From an uncultured bacterium (lineage in GTDB: Bacteria; Eisenbacteria; RBG-16-71-46; CAIMUX01): DNA of 13,765 nucleotides. Under the pieces are notes generated by a model. It ran no database searches. It worked only from the letters and a program-made list of their open reading frames with translations, and was not told where the DNA came from. The position numbers and the translations under genes are program-made. The stretch lies in NCBI GenBank assembly GCA_946886185.1, contig CAMPIC010000021.1, positions 1 to 13,765 of the forward strand, read 5' to 3'. Numbering within the stretch: the first letter of the stretch is position 1; every line of letters begins with the position of its first letter. Shown here one piece after another: positions 6,798 to 13,761 of the stretch.

Positions 6798-8663
6798 ATG
6801 ATCGACCGACGACATCCCCTGCTCCCACCGTCTGTCCGAAGGCTCGTGCATGGCTGGCTTTCTGGGTCGCTCGCAACCTGCAGCTGGTTCCTCCCGGATT
6901 TCGCACGCAAGCTCGCGTGTCGTTCGCTTGTCCTGTCGCTCGCGGCCTGCAGTTCGCCTCTGCTGTCGCTCACGGCCTGTAGTTCGCTTCTCCTATCGCT
7001 CGCCGCGTGCAGCGATCCTGATTCAGGACCGTCCCAACCTGCGGCCTACCTCTCCCAGAGGGGGCAGCATCCTCCCATCGACGTGCGCTCGGTGGATGCG
7101 ACGCCAGACTCCAATCGCGTGTTTCCCGTGGAAGAGGTCAGCCGGTACCTGCCGGTACTCGAATGGAGCATTCACGAGACCAGATACAGCGACGATCCCT
7201 TCGATGTCGAAGCTCGCGTAGAGTTCGTGCATCGTGAGTCGGGCGCGGTTCGCAACACCGGCATGTTCTTCGCCGGACCCGATTCCGGCGACACCGATGA
7301 GGACGGCAGTGGTATCTGGCGCTTCCGTTTCTGCGGGGATTTGCCCGGCACCTGGACTTTCCAATCCAGCTCGATCAATCCGGGGTTGGATGGTTTCCAG
7401 GGGGAAGTGCACGTCCTTCCTGCTTCGGATCCGACCGTGATCGGATTCCTCGGTCACGACGGAAGCAAGTTCACGCGCGAGCTCTACGATGGAGAGCGGC
7501 AGGCGATCCTGTTCAACGTCTGGGAAGGCGGATTCTCCCCCGATCCTGGCACGAGCTATGCGCGCGCTGACCTCGATACCGCGTTGCCTCTGGATCTGGA
7601 GGAGTTCCCGATCCGCCATGGAATGTCCGCTCTCTACGCGGGAGACATCTTCAACCAATGGTTCGAGCTGGGCGCAGTGCGATCCGATGAGCATGAGAGC
7701 CGCGACCCCGACCTGCGATCGTTCGAGGCGCTGGAGCGCGTGATCCAGATCACGCATCGCAAGGGACTGACGCTCCACATCTGGGCGTGGGGCGACGAGC
7801 AGCGCAAACAAACCCAAATCGGCGCCGGCGGAATCAACGGAGTTCCCGATCGGCGCGTCCAACGCTATATCGCGGCACGCCTCGGTCCACTGCCGGGATG
7901 GTCGATGGGTTATGGCTACGACCTCGACGAGTGGGTCACGACCGATCAGCTCGCCGTCTGGGCCGACTTTCTCCACGCGCAAATGGGCTGGCCGCACTTG
8001 CTCTTCGCTCGTGGCTATGCGTTGCCGGAGCTCGACGGAGCCTCCTGGGGTTCCAGTCACGCGGATGCCAACTCCCTGCCGCTTCAGACCTCGCCCAACG
8101 GACCGGCGAGCTATGAAGAAGTCCTGAACCAGATCGCGGCATTCCCCGATCGGCCGCATCTCGACGAAGAGCGGTTCTTCCATCTGCGCGAGTTCGCGGG
8201 CGGCCCGCCCTGGACCGGCGAACACACTCTGCAGGTTCTGTGGTGGAACGCGATGGCGGGCGGTGTGGGCGCATGGTGGGGCGCGAAGGAGACGCCTCCC
8301 TACACCATCTCCGAGCAGATGCGCGGCTTCGCCCGATTCTGGCGGGATCGTTTCACACTCGGGATGACGCCCGAGGATCCGATCGCACCCGACGCACCTG
8401 GTGATGAAGATCCTCCGGAAGCGGCGCGGACGCTCCGCATGACGGACCGCGCGGAGTGGAAGTTCATCTTCTATGTAGAGGAGGGAGATCAGGTCCAGAT
8501 CGATCTCTCCGACTCTCCCTGCTCCTTGCCCGGGATCGCCGTCGACGCCAACGCACCCTACGAAGAAATCGAACTGGGTTATCTGGGCCCCGAGCTGCAT
8601 ACGTGGCGCGCTCCCTACGTCTCCCGCTGGGCCGTCGCGGTCGGCAACTTCCCGATGCGCTGA
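6798..8663 (+). CDS. DUF5060 lipoprotein with glycosidase-like TIM barrel
   Basis: A 621-residue lipoprotein. Residues 1-71 form an unusual export signal: an Arg-rich n-region, then three decapeptide repeats each ending in a valid lipobox (LAAC, LTAC, LAAC; Cys51, Cys61, Cys71). Residues of about 121-206 match the DUF5060 beta-sandwich (WSIHETRYSDDPFDVEARVE ... GTWTFQ ... GFQGEVHV). Residues of about 212-525 look like a TIM barrel of the kind found in DUF4038/apiosidase-like glycoside hydrolases, with ILFNVWEGGF, LHIWAWGDE, GYGYDLDEW and FFHLREFAGG. Glu378 (in DLDEW) and Glu465 (in HLREF) are my guesses for the catalytic acids. Residues of about 535-621 resemble the C-terminal collagen-binding-like sandwich of such enzymes (TLRMTDRAEWKFIFYVEEGD). 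It is likely anchored to a membrane and acts on polysaccharide or glycoside chains; the substrate is unknown. It follows the propeller gene on the same strand. Confidence 0.82.
   Translation: MIDRRHPLLPPSVRRLVHGWLSGSLATCSWFLPDFARKLACRSLVLSLAACSSPLLSLTACSSLLLSLAACSDPDSGPSQPAAYLSQRGQHPPIDVRSVDATPDSNRVFPVEEVSRYLPVLEWSIHETRYSDDPFDVEARVEFVHRESGAVRNTGMFFAGPDSGDTDEDGSGIWRFRFCGDLPGTWTFQSSSINPGLDGFQGEVHVLPASDPTVIGFLGHDGSKFTRELYDGERQAILFNVWEGGFSPDPGTSYARADLDTALPLDLEEFPIRHGMSALYAGDIFNQWFELGAVRSDEHESRDPDLRSFEALERVIQITHRKGLTLHIWAWGDEQRKQTQIGAGGINGVPDRRVQRYIAARLGPLPGWSMGYGYDLDEWVTTDQLAVWADFLHAQMGWPHLLFARGYALPELDGASWGSSHADANSLPLQTSPNGPASYEEVLNQIAAFPDRPHLDEERFFHLREFAGGPPWTGEHTLQVLWWNAMAGGVGAWWGAKETPPYTISEQMRGFARFWRDRFTLGMTPEDPIAPDAPGDEDPPEAARTLRMTDRAEWKFIFYVEEGDQVQIDLSDSPCSLPGIAVDANAPYEEIELGYLGPELHTWRAPYVSRWAVAVGNFPMR
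6923..7012 (+). repeat. 30-bp tandem repeat that triplicates the lipobox
   Basis: Three adjacent 30-nt units at 6923-6952, 6953-6982 and 6983-7012, each starting TTCGC and ending in a Cys codon plus AG, encode SLVLSLAACS, SPLLSLTACS and SLLLSLAACS. A more diverged relative at 6854-6883 (giving LSGSLATCS) lies 39 nt upstream in the same frame, separated by non-repeat sequence. The units differ at several positions, some silent, so the duplication is not very recent. Confidence 0.9.
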
Positions 8664-8757
8664 TTGCGGAGGCTCGGCAAGTCGTTGCGCGACCGGGTGC
8701 ACATCATCTGCCCGCGAGTCGTACGAGACGACCGCCTCTGCGCAGACGCACTTCGTG

Positions 8758-9930
8758 TCAGGAGTTGCGTTCGAGGAGCGCGATCACTTCGTAGTGGTTC
8801 GTGTGCGGAAACATGTCGAGGAGGCGGGCGCGCCGGAGCGTGAAGCGCGGCAGGGAGCGCAGATCCCGCGCCAGCGATTCCACCTGGCAGCTCGAATACA
8901 CGACCCAGCGCGCGCCGCTGCCATTCAGTCCCAGCGCGAGCTTCTCTCCGATCCCGCGCCGCGGAGGATTCACGATCACCATCGCCCGCGCCAGGTCGTC
9001 GCATCGCTCCGCGAGGAGGCGACCGGCCTCGATTTGCGAGGCATCGAGACAGAGGAACTCCGGATGTGTGTTCCACGAAGAGGTCCGCTGTCGCTCTGCG
9101 CTCCGGCGCGCTCCTTCCACCGCATCGCGGATGCTCTCCACTCCCAGGATGCTCCGCTCCCCGTCCGCCAAGTGGAGTGCGAACGTGCCGACTCCGCAGA
9201 ACAAGTCGAGCACCATGCGCGGACCCAGCTCCTCCCCCCAGAGCTGAGCTTGCCTGTACAGCTGAGCCGCGACCTCGGTGTTGGTCTGAAAGAACGCGCG
9301 CGGAGGCAGGTAGAAAATCCTCCCGTTGAGCTCCATCTCGAGCATCGTCCCCTCAGTCAGGACGATCTCGTTCTCCCCTTCGACGATCGCATTGTGCTCC
9401 GGCTGCAGGTTCACCGACGCGACTGCGATCTGCGGAAGGGCCGCCAGGAGCTCCGGCAGGTGCTCGCGAATCCGCGGCAACAAACTCTCTGTGCGAAGAA
9501 CGAGTCTCACCATGAGGCGATCGGAGTGGCTCGCCCAGGTGACCAGCACGTACTTGAGCTCCCCGCGGCGGCCTCGCACGTCATATGGAGGGAGCCCGGC
9601 GCACGTGATGAACTCCGTGATCGGGGGGAAGCTCGCCGTCAGCGCGTCCGGATAGAGCGGGCATCCCGTGAGATCGACGCCCCGCTGCTCCGCGTCGAGG
9701 ATTCCCAGGAGCGGCGCCCGCGCGCTCCCCGACACGACCATCTTCGCCTTGTTGCGGAACCGCGACGGAGCGCTCGGCACCGCCGGCAGCCATTCCACCG
9801 ACGAGGGCGAGCCGATTCCCCCCAGGATCGAGCGGCAATGCAGCTCCTTGCGCCGGAGCTGGTCAGAATAGGGCGACCACAGCTCCGAGCAGGAACGGCA
9901 TCGCCCCGATGCGTAGTAGTCGCAACGCAC
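8758..9930 (-). CDS. rlmC: 23S rRNA (uracil-5-)-methyltransferase RlmC
   Basis: A 390-residue S-adenosylmethionine-dependent methyltransferase predicted to make 5-methyluridine in 23S rRNA (U747 in E. coli numbering). It follows RlmC/RumB along its length. Iron-sulfur ligands are Cys3, Cys11 and Cys14 (GRCRSC) with Cys90 (TGCPLYP). Other family landmarks are FRNKAKMVVSGS (58-69), RGELKY (122-127), FFQTN (213-217), the SAM loop DLFCGVGTF (242-250), NPPRRGIG (321-328), the nucleophile Cys348 in YSSCQ, and MFPHTNHYE (373-381), which supplies the catalytic Glu381. The start is a GTG; the N-terminal Cys pattern fixes it at this codon. It begins 3 nt after the stop of the membrane-protein gene upstream, with no clear Shine-Dalgarno of its own, suggesting translational coupling. 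The preceding plus-strand gene converges on it across a 94-nt gap (8664-8757) with no clear terminator. Confidence 0.95.
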   Translation of the reverse strand: MRCDYYASGRCRSCSELWSPYSDQLRRKELHCRSILGGIGSPSSVEWLPAVPSAPSRFRNKAKMVVSGSARAPLLGILDAEQRGVDLTGCPLYPDALTASFPPITEFITCAGLPPYDVRGRRGELKYVLVTWASHSDRLMVRLVLRTESLLPRIREHLPELLAALPQIAVASVNLQPEHNAIVEGENEIVLTEGTMLEMELNGRIFYLPPRAFFQTNTEVAAQLYRQAQLWGEELGPRMVLDLFCGVGTFALHLADGERSILGVESIRDAVEGARRSAERQRTSSWNTHPEFLCLDASQIEAGRLLAERCDDLARAMVIVNPPRRGIGEKLALGLNGSGARWVVYSSCQVESLARDLRSLPRFTLRRARLLDMFPHTNHYEVIALLERNS

Positions 9931-9933
9931 CGA

Positions 9934-10407
9934 TCACACAGGCTTCCACACCATGAGCACCAGCGCGATGATGGGAGCCGCGGTCGCGATCACGCCCCAC
10001 ACGTTCCATTGCCGCGTGAGGCGCTGGTATTGGGCCCAGTCCATCTCGCCCGAGATTCCGGCTTGCGCGGTCGCGAGAAGCTTTCGCTGCGCCGGACCGA
10101 CCTGCGTCATGAAGACGAATCCTGAGATCGCCGCGAGAATGATCCCCGCCAAGATCCAGGGAGTCGTAATCGGATATCGTCCGATCCCCTGGCCCCCGAA
10201 CCCGCTGATGAGCAGCACCGCAACCGCCGGCATCGTGAACCACCGGTCGGCGAGCATGATTCCGCGCAAGGTGTGCGCGATGATCTTGGGATCCCGTGAC
10301 GCGTCTCCATGAATCTTCCACAGGATCCCGACGATGATGTTTCCCAGGAAGAGCGTCACCGCCAACACATGCAGGACCTTCATGACCAGGTACGGAATGG
10401 TATCCAT
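9934..10407 (-). CDS. DUF2269-type integral membrane protein
   Basis: A 157-residue protein with four predicted transmembrane helices (about 5-30, 53-72, 80-101 and 133-154) and a conserved-looking N-terminal block, LVMKVLHVLAVTLFLGNIIV, with His13. Size, topology and the KxLHVL...LGN pattern fit the DUF2269 family of predicted integral membrane proteins, whose function is unknown. The chosen ATG at 10407 is preceded by GGAGG with 4 nt spacing. The open frame continues upstream to 11019, but that part is antisense to the divergent Mur ligase gene. It is the first gene of a two-gene unit with rlmC. A functional link to rRNA methylation is not evident, and the pairing may be fortuitous. Confidence 0.78.
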   Translation of the reverse strand: MDTIPYLVMKVLHVLAVTLFLGNIIVGILWKIHGDASRDPKIIAHTLRGIMLADRWFTMPAVAVLLISGFGGQGIGRYPITTPWILAGIILAAISGFVFMTQVGPAQRKLLATAQAGISGEMDWAQYQRLTRQWNVWGVIATAAPIIALVLMVWKPV

Positions 10408-10558
10408 GCTCCCTCCGATTCGGTTCGAGCGATCGACATGACCCCGCGACGATAGCAGCAGCAAGGCCCGGCTGCCTTCCCGATCAGGACGCCCCGCGGC
10501 CGGCTTACGATCGGGCGTCCTCTGGAGCGTGGCCTCTGACTCTGCCATGATCCCCCGC

Positions 10559-11938
10559 ATGATCGAACGCTTGCATTTCGTGGGCGTCGCCGGGAGCGGA
10601 ATGAGCGCGCTCGCGCAGTTCCATGTGGCCCGCGGCGGTCTCGCCACCGGGAGTGATCGCTTCTTCGATCGCGGAGAGCATCCCCACATCCGAGCCGCCT
10701 TGGAGAGAGCCGGGGTGCGCATCGTGGCGCAAGATGGATCGAGCCTGGAGGAATGCGACGGGCTAATCGTCTCGACCGCGATCGAGGAGTCTGTGCCGGA
10801 CATCGCGGAGGCGCGCCGGCGAGGAATTCCGATCCTGCATCGCTCCGAGCTCCTGGCGAGCTTGGTGGAACAGCACCGAACTCTCGCGGTCACCGGCACC
10901 AGCGGCAAATCCACCGTGACCGCGATGCTGTTCGAGATCCTCGAGTTCGCCGGTCTCTCCCCTTCCGTGCTTTCGGGCGCGGAGCTTCCCCGCTTGCAAG
11001 CACGCGGGCTGCTCGGCAACGCGTATGCCGGCGCGGGAGACCTGCTCGTGATCGAAGCGGACGAGAGCGACGGCAGCCTGGTGCGCTATCGGCCCTGGCT
11101 CGGACTGGTGCTCAATCTGCGCCGCGATCACAAGGAACCGGAGGATCTGCTGGCGATGTTCCGCGCGTTCAAGCAGCACACGACCGGTCCCTTCGTGGCG
11201 AGTCTCGATCCGGCTCTCGACCCGATCGCGACGAACGCAATCCGATTCGGCCTGCGGGAAGCGGATGATTCCTCGCGTCCCGCCCCGGCAAAAGCAATTC
11301 TCGCCACCGATTTGGAGCTCCTGCCGGATCGAAGCCGCTTCCGGATCGACGGAGTCCCCTTCGAGCTGCCGGCGCCCGGCGAGCACAACGCGTTCGACGC
11401 CGTCGCCGCCGCGGTCGCGGCGCTCCAGACGGGCGTCACTCTGCTGCAATGTGCGAATGCGTTGATCGGGTTCCAGGGCGTGGCGAGGAGATTCCAGTCG
11501 CATGGCAGCGCCGCGGGCATCGAGGTCATCGACGACTTCGCGCACAACCCGCACAAGATCGAGGCAGCGCTCCGGACCGCACAGCTCCGCGCGCCAAGGG
11601 TCCTGGCGGTCTTCCAGCCTCATGGATTCGGACCCACGCGTTTCATTCGCGAGGAGTTGGTGGAGACGATCGCGCGCGTGCTCCGCCCGCACGACATCCT
11701 CTGGTTGCTCGAGATCTTTTACGCCGGAGGCACCGCCACGAAGGATCTCTCCTCCTCCGAGATCGCCGCGGACATGCGGCGGCACGGAAGCGATGCCCGA
11801 TTCGCCGCCTCCCGGCCAGAGCTGATCGAGGAGATCCGAACGGAAGCCAGAGCGGGAGATGTCGTGCTCGTCATGGGGGCGCGCGATCCCTCGCTTCCCG
11901 AGCTCTGCCGGAATCTCGTGCATTCGCTGGATAACTGA
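10559..11938 (+). CDS. MurC-like Mur ligase (UDP-N-acetylmuramate:amino acid ligase family)
   Basis: A 459-residue protein with all three Mur ligase domains. The N-terminal UDP-binding domain has HFVGVAGSGMSALA (6-19). The central ATPase has P-loop TGTSGKST (112-119), EADESDGS (166-173), which is MurC-like rather than Mpl-like, and NLRRDHKE (186-193). The C-terminal domain has GVARRF (307-312), DDFAHNP (325-331) and FQPHGFGPTR (352-361). The family role is ATP-dependent addition of L-alanine (MurC) or a peptide (Mpl) to UDP-MurNAc in the cytoplasm. Several usually invariant positions differ: GTSGKS for GTHGKT, AHN for the AHH or GHH of the C-terminal motif, and FQPHG for FQPHR. So this may be a specialised paralogue rather than the main MurC. 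It stands alone, not in a cell-division/cell-wall cluster. In-frame alternative starts exist at GTG 10529 and ATG 10547; 10559 gives the most family-like N-terminus, and none has a good Shine-Dalgarno. The 151-nt gap to the divergent gene must hold both promoters, which I cannot resolve. Confidence 0.85.
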   Translation: MIERLHFVGVAGSGMSALAQFHVARGGLATGSDRFFDRGEHPHIRAALERAGVRIVAQDGSSLEECDGLIVSTAIEESVPDIAEARRRGIPILHRSELLASLVEQHRTLAVTGTSGKSTVTAMLFEILEFAGLSPSVLSGAELPRLQARGLLGNAYAGAGDLLVIEADESDGSLVRYRPWLGLVLNLRRDHKEPEDLLAMFRAFKQHTTGPFVASLDPALDPIATNAIRFGLREADDSSRPAPAKAILATDLELLPDRSRFRIDGVPFELPAPGEHNAFDAVAAAVAALQTGVTLLQCANALIGFQGVARRFQSHGSAAGIEVIDDFAHNPHKIEAALRTAQLRAPRVLAVFQPHGFGPTRFIREELVETIARVLRPHDILWLLEIFYAGGTATKDLSSSEIAADMRRHGSDARFAASRPELIEEIRTEARAGDVVLVMGARDPSLPELCRNLVHSLDN

Positions 11939-11959
11939 CGGAACGCGCTCGTCGGAGAG

Positions 11960-12760
11960 CTACATCAAGCTATCGCCGATGCGGCTCCAACGCACCTTGG
12001 AGGGTGCGTAGCGAATGTCGTGGAGAAAGCGTTTCAGGTAGGAGAGCGGACGGTCCGGCGAGACCTCGGGCTCGGGATGGAGCGCGGAGTCCCATGACAT
12101 GTAGAGGAAGAGGGCCTTCGCGACGATCAGCTCCCGCGGAACCGGGCCAAAGCTGCGGGAGTCGTACGAGTTGTCCCGATTGTCGCCCATCATGAAGTAG
12201 TGGTCCGCTGGCACGACGAACGGGCCATAGTCGTCGCGCGCGCGGCGGCGGGGATGCGCGGACCGACTCGGCTCGGATTTAGACACTTCGGGGGCGTGCT
12301 TGACATGAGCGGGATCGTCGAACGGCTGCCCGTTCACGAAGAGCGCTCCCGAGCGCACCTCGATGGTGTCCCCGGGGACGCCGACGCAGCGCTTGACGTA
12401 GTCGGTCTTGCAGTCGCCCGGAAACTTGAAAACCACGATGTCGTTCGGCTTGGGATCCCGCAATCCGGGGAGGTGGAGGCCTGTGAACGGGATCGGCGTT
12501 CCGTAGATGAGCTTTCCCGCCCAGAGGTAGTCGCCGATCAGAATCGTGTCTTCCATCGAGCCGGTGGGGACGTTGTACGCCTGCGCCACGGAATGAATCG
12601 TGAGGAACAGAACGAGCCCGAGCAGCGCCAGATCGCGGAGCTCCCGCACCCAGCGCAGAACGGATCGCGAGCGCGCTCGCTCCCGGTCGGGAACGGAGCC
12701 TGGGGGGGCTTCGTTCTGATCAGCCGATTCCATCAATGGGATCGATCTCCTCGGTGGCAT
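11960..12760 (-). CDS. lepB: Signal peptidase I
   Basis: A 266-residue type I leader peptidase that cleaves Sec and Tat signal peptides at the periplasmic face of the inner membrane. There is one membrane segment (about residues 42-60) after a hydrophilic N-terminus. The catalytic Ser68 is in PTGSMEDT and the general base Lys123 in DYVKRCVGVPGD. The conserved box GDNRDNSYDSRSFG spans 192-205 and is followed by PVPRELIVAKALFLYMS. All family boxes are present and the length is typical. The start is uncertain: an ATG at 12733 would shorten the protein by nine residues, and neither has a well-spaced Shine-Dalgarno (GAGGAG is 13 nt before the inner ATG, AGGAG 15 nt before the outer). It converges with the Mur ligase gene, leaving only 21 nt between stop codons. 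It probably has its own promoter because a terminator lies upstream. At least five products in this window carry signal peptides; three of these have no lipobox and would be candidate LepB substrates. Confidence 0.96.
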   Translation of the reverse strand: MPPRRSIPLMESADQNEAPPGSVPDRERARSRSVLRWVRELRDLALLGLVLFLTIHSVAQAYNVPTGSMEDTILIGDYLWAGKLIYGTPIPFTGLHLPGLRDPKPNDIVVFKFPGDCKTDYVKRCVGVPGDTIEVRSGALFVNGQPFDDPAHVKHAPEVSKSEPSRSAHPRRRARDDYGPFVVPADHYFMMGDNRDNSYDSRSFGPVPRELIVAKALFLYMSWDSALHPEPEVSPDRPLSYLKRFLHDIRYAPSKVRWSRIGDSLM

Positions 12761-12833
12761 TGCGCGCCGTGAACACTCCTAAATGTCGATCCACCCCGTC
12801 CGGTTCCCAAGACCGACAAGGCTCCTAAAGAAG

Positions 12834-12870
12834 GAAGCGGGCTCGTCGCACCCTGGCGGCGGCCCGCTTC
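12834..12870 (-). terminator. Intrinsic terminator after the DUF1579 gene
   Basis: On the minus strand, 29 nt after the stop codon, GAAGCGGGC (12870-12862) and GCCCGCTTC (12842-12834) form a perfect 9-bp stem with a 19-nt loop, followed by CTTCTTT. The stem and U-rich tail fit a Rho-independent terminator. It would separate the DUF1579 transcript from lepB. Confidence 0.7.
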
Positions 12871-12899
12871 GTCTCATGCAGTCGCGTTGCGCTGCGCGA

Positions 12900-13490
12900 T
12901 CACTTCTTCCGAGTGTACGTGATCTCGCCCATCATCCACTCCTTGCCATCCATCATCGTATACAGCTGATTGGTGGCATGATCCCGATCCGTCATCTTGG
13001 TCACCGTCTTCATGCTGCTCGGCTGCTTCGTCATCGGATCGACGAAGTTTGCGGTCATGGTGATCGTGGAGCAGTTGTCCGTGCAGTCGCCCTGGAAGTT
13101 CATGATCATGGTGCCGGCCGAGTCGTACCAGATACCGACATGCTTGTTCAAAGCCTTGTCGAATCCGGACACTCCATAGCCGGTCCAGGGCATGCCCATC
13201 ATCGGCGCGTTGACCGTCTCCTGCAGGAACAGGCCGTTCGCGACCATCTCCAGATGAGCCGTGCCGTCGGACATCATCGGCTCCGAGCTCGGATCCATCT
13301 TCATCGAGCTGTGCACTTCCCAGTCGCCGGCGTGCGTCGCCAGCGCCTGATGATGCGGGCCGGGCGTCATCATCTCCTGCCAGGCGGCCATCATTTCTGC
13401 TTCCTGCGCCGCCTTGTCACCTTGCGCGAGCGCGGGAAGCGAGATCAGAACGATCCCGCCGAGAGTCAGGATCGATGCGAGCTTCTTCAT
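12900..13490 (-). CDS. Exported methionine-rich DUF1579 family protein
   Basis: A 196-residue protein. The ATG at 13490 is supported by AGGAGG 9 nt upstream and by an immediate Sec signal peptide (MKKLASILTLGGIVLISLPA, cleavage near ALAQ at residues 20-23). The mature part has the DUF1579 pattern: an early HxAGDWEV motif (HAGDWEVHSSM, about residues 53-63), then GxxxxEMVANGLFLQE, GYGVSGFDKALNKHVGIWYD and a terminal GEITYTR. This is a lipocalin-like beta-barrel fold of unknown function, normally periplasmic in exported members. Two cysteines six residues apart (GDCTDNCS) could form a disulfide. About 22 of the roughly 174 mature residues are Met, including six MM pairs, which is far above usual. 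It is a single-gene unit with its own candidate promoter and terminator. Confidence 0.85.
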   Translation of the reverse strand: MKKLASILTLGGIVLISLPALAQGDKAAQEAEMMAAWQEMMTPGPHHQALATHAGDWEVHSSMKMDPSSEPMMSDGTAHLEMVANGLFLQETVNAPMMGMPWTGYGVSGFDKALNKHVGIWYDSAGTMIMNFQGDCTDNCSTITMTANFVDPMTKQPSSMKTVTKMTDRDHATNQLYTMMDGKEWMMGEITYTRKK

Positions 13491-13603
13491 CGAGACAATC
13501 CTCCTGGAATCCGTGCGTTGGTTTCCCCGACTGATGAGCCGACCGCTCGGAGATCCATTGTCCGAGCGACGGCCGCTGTCGTCCGGCACGCAGCCGAACG
13601 GGC

Positions 13604-13630
13604 ATTCTATCACTTCCGGGCCGCCGTCAA
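13604..13630 (-). promoter_or_regulatory. Candidate sigma70-type promoter for the DUF1579 gene
   Basis: On the minus strand TTGACG (13630-13625, 5 of 6 matches) and TAGAAT (13609-13604, 5 of 6) are separated by 15 nt, slightly short of the optimal 17. They predict a 5' leader of about 105 nt before the ATG at 13490. This is the best promoter match in the window. Confidence 0.55.
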
Positions 13631-13731
13631 GGGGCGCGGCGGCCGGTTAAATCGGCTGCGTGGAGTTGGTCAAGTGGACGCGCTGCAGCAGAAGTACCCG
13701 GAAAGGCCAGGTGGTGCTCCTGCCGGGAGGT

Positions 13732-13761
13732 TTGCGGACGTCGAGCGGGCGCTGTTATCCT
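13732..13761 (+). promoter_or_regulatory. Possible rightward promoter at the window end
   Basis: TTGCGG (13732-13737) and TATCCT (13756-13761) are 18 nt apart, each 4 of 6 to consensus. The same TATCCT hexamer precedes the leaderless start at 1926, so a plus-strand gene may begin just beyond the window. The stretch 13631-13731 holds no recognisable gene; short open frames exist but none has a supported start. Confidence 0.25.

Noticed and set aside
4398..6851. 817-codon open frame antisense to the propeller gene
   Set aside because: Its product is Arg/Asp/Val/Gly-rich without domain-like segments, and it mirrors the codon pattern of the well-supported plus-strand gene. It is a GC-rich shadow frame.
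8737..8746. Palindrome TCTGCGCAGA between convergent genes
   Set aside because: Ten-base palindromes are expected by chance, pairing does not extend further, and no U-tract follows on either strand, so it is not a supported terminator or operator.
8755..10125. 456-codon plus-strand open frame opposite rlmC
   Set aside because: The product is Arg/His/Pro-rich with no family resemblance and is antisense to an intact, motif-complete RlmC.
9934..11019. 361-residue version of the DUF2269 protein starting at 11019
   Set aside because: The extra 204 residues are antisense to the Mur ligase gene, are low-complexity, and the internal ATG at 10407 has a good Shine-Dalgarno directly upstream.
13640..13730. 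tRNA-like stretch (GTGGAGTTGGTCAAGTGG)
   Set aside because: It resembles a D-arm by eye, but there is no T-loop, no CCA-side acceptor pairing and no plausible anticodon arm.
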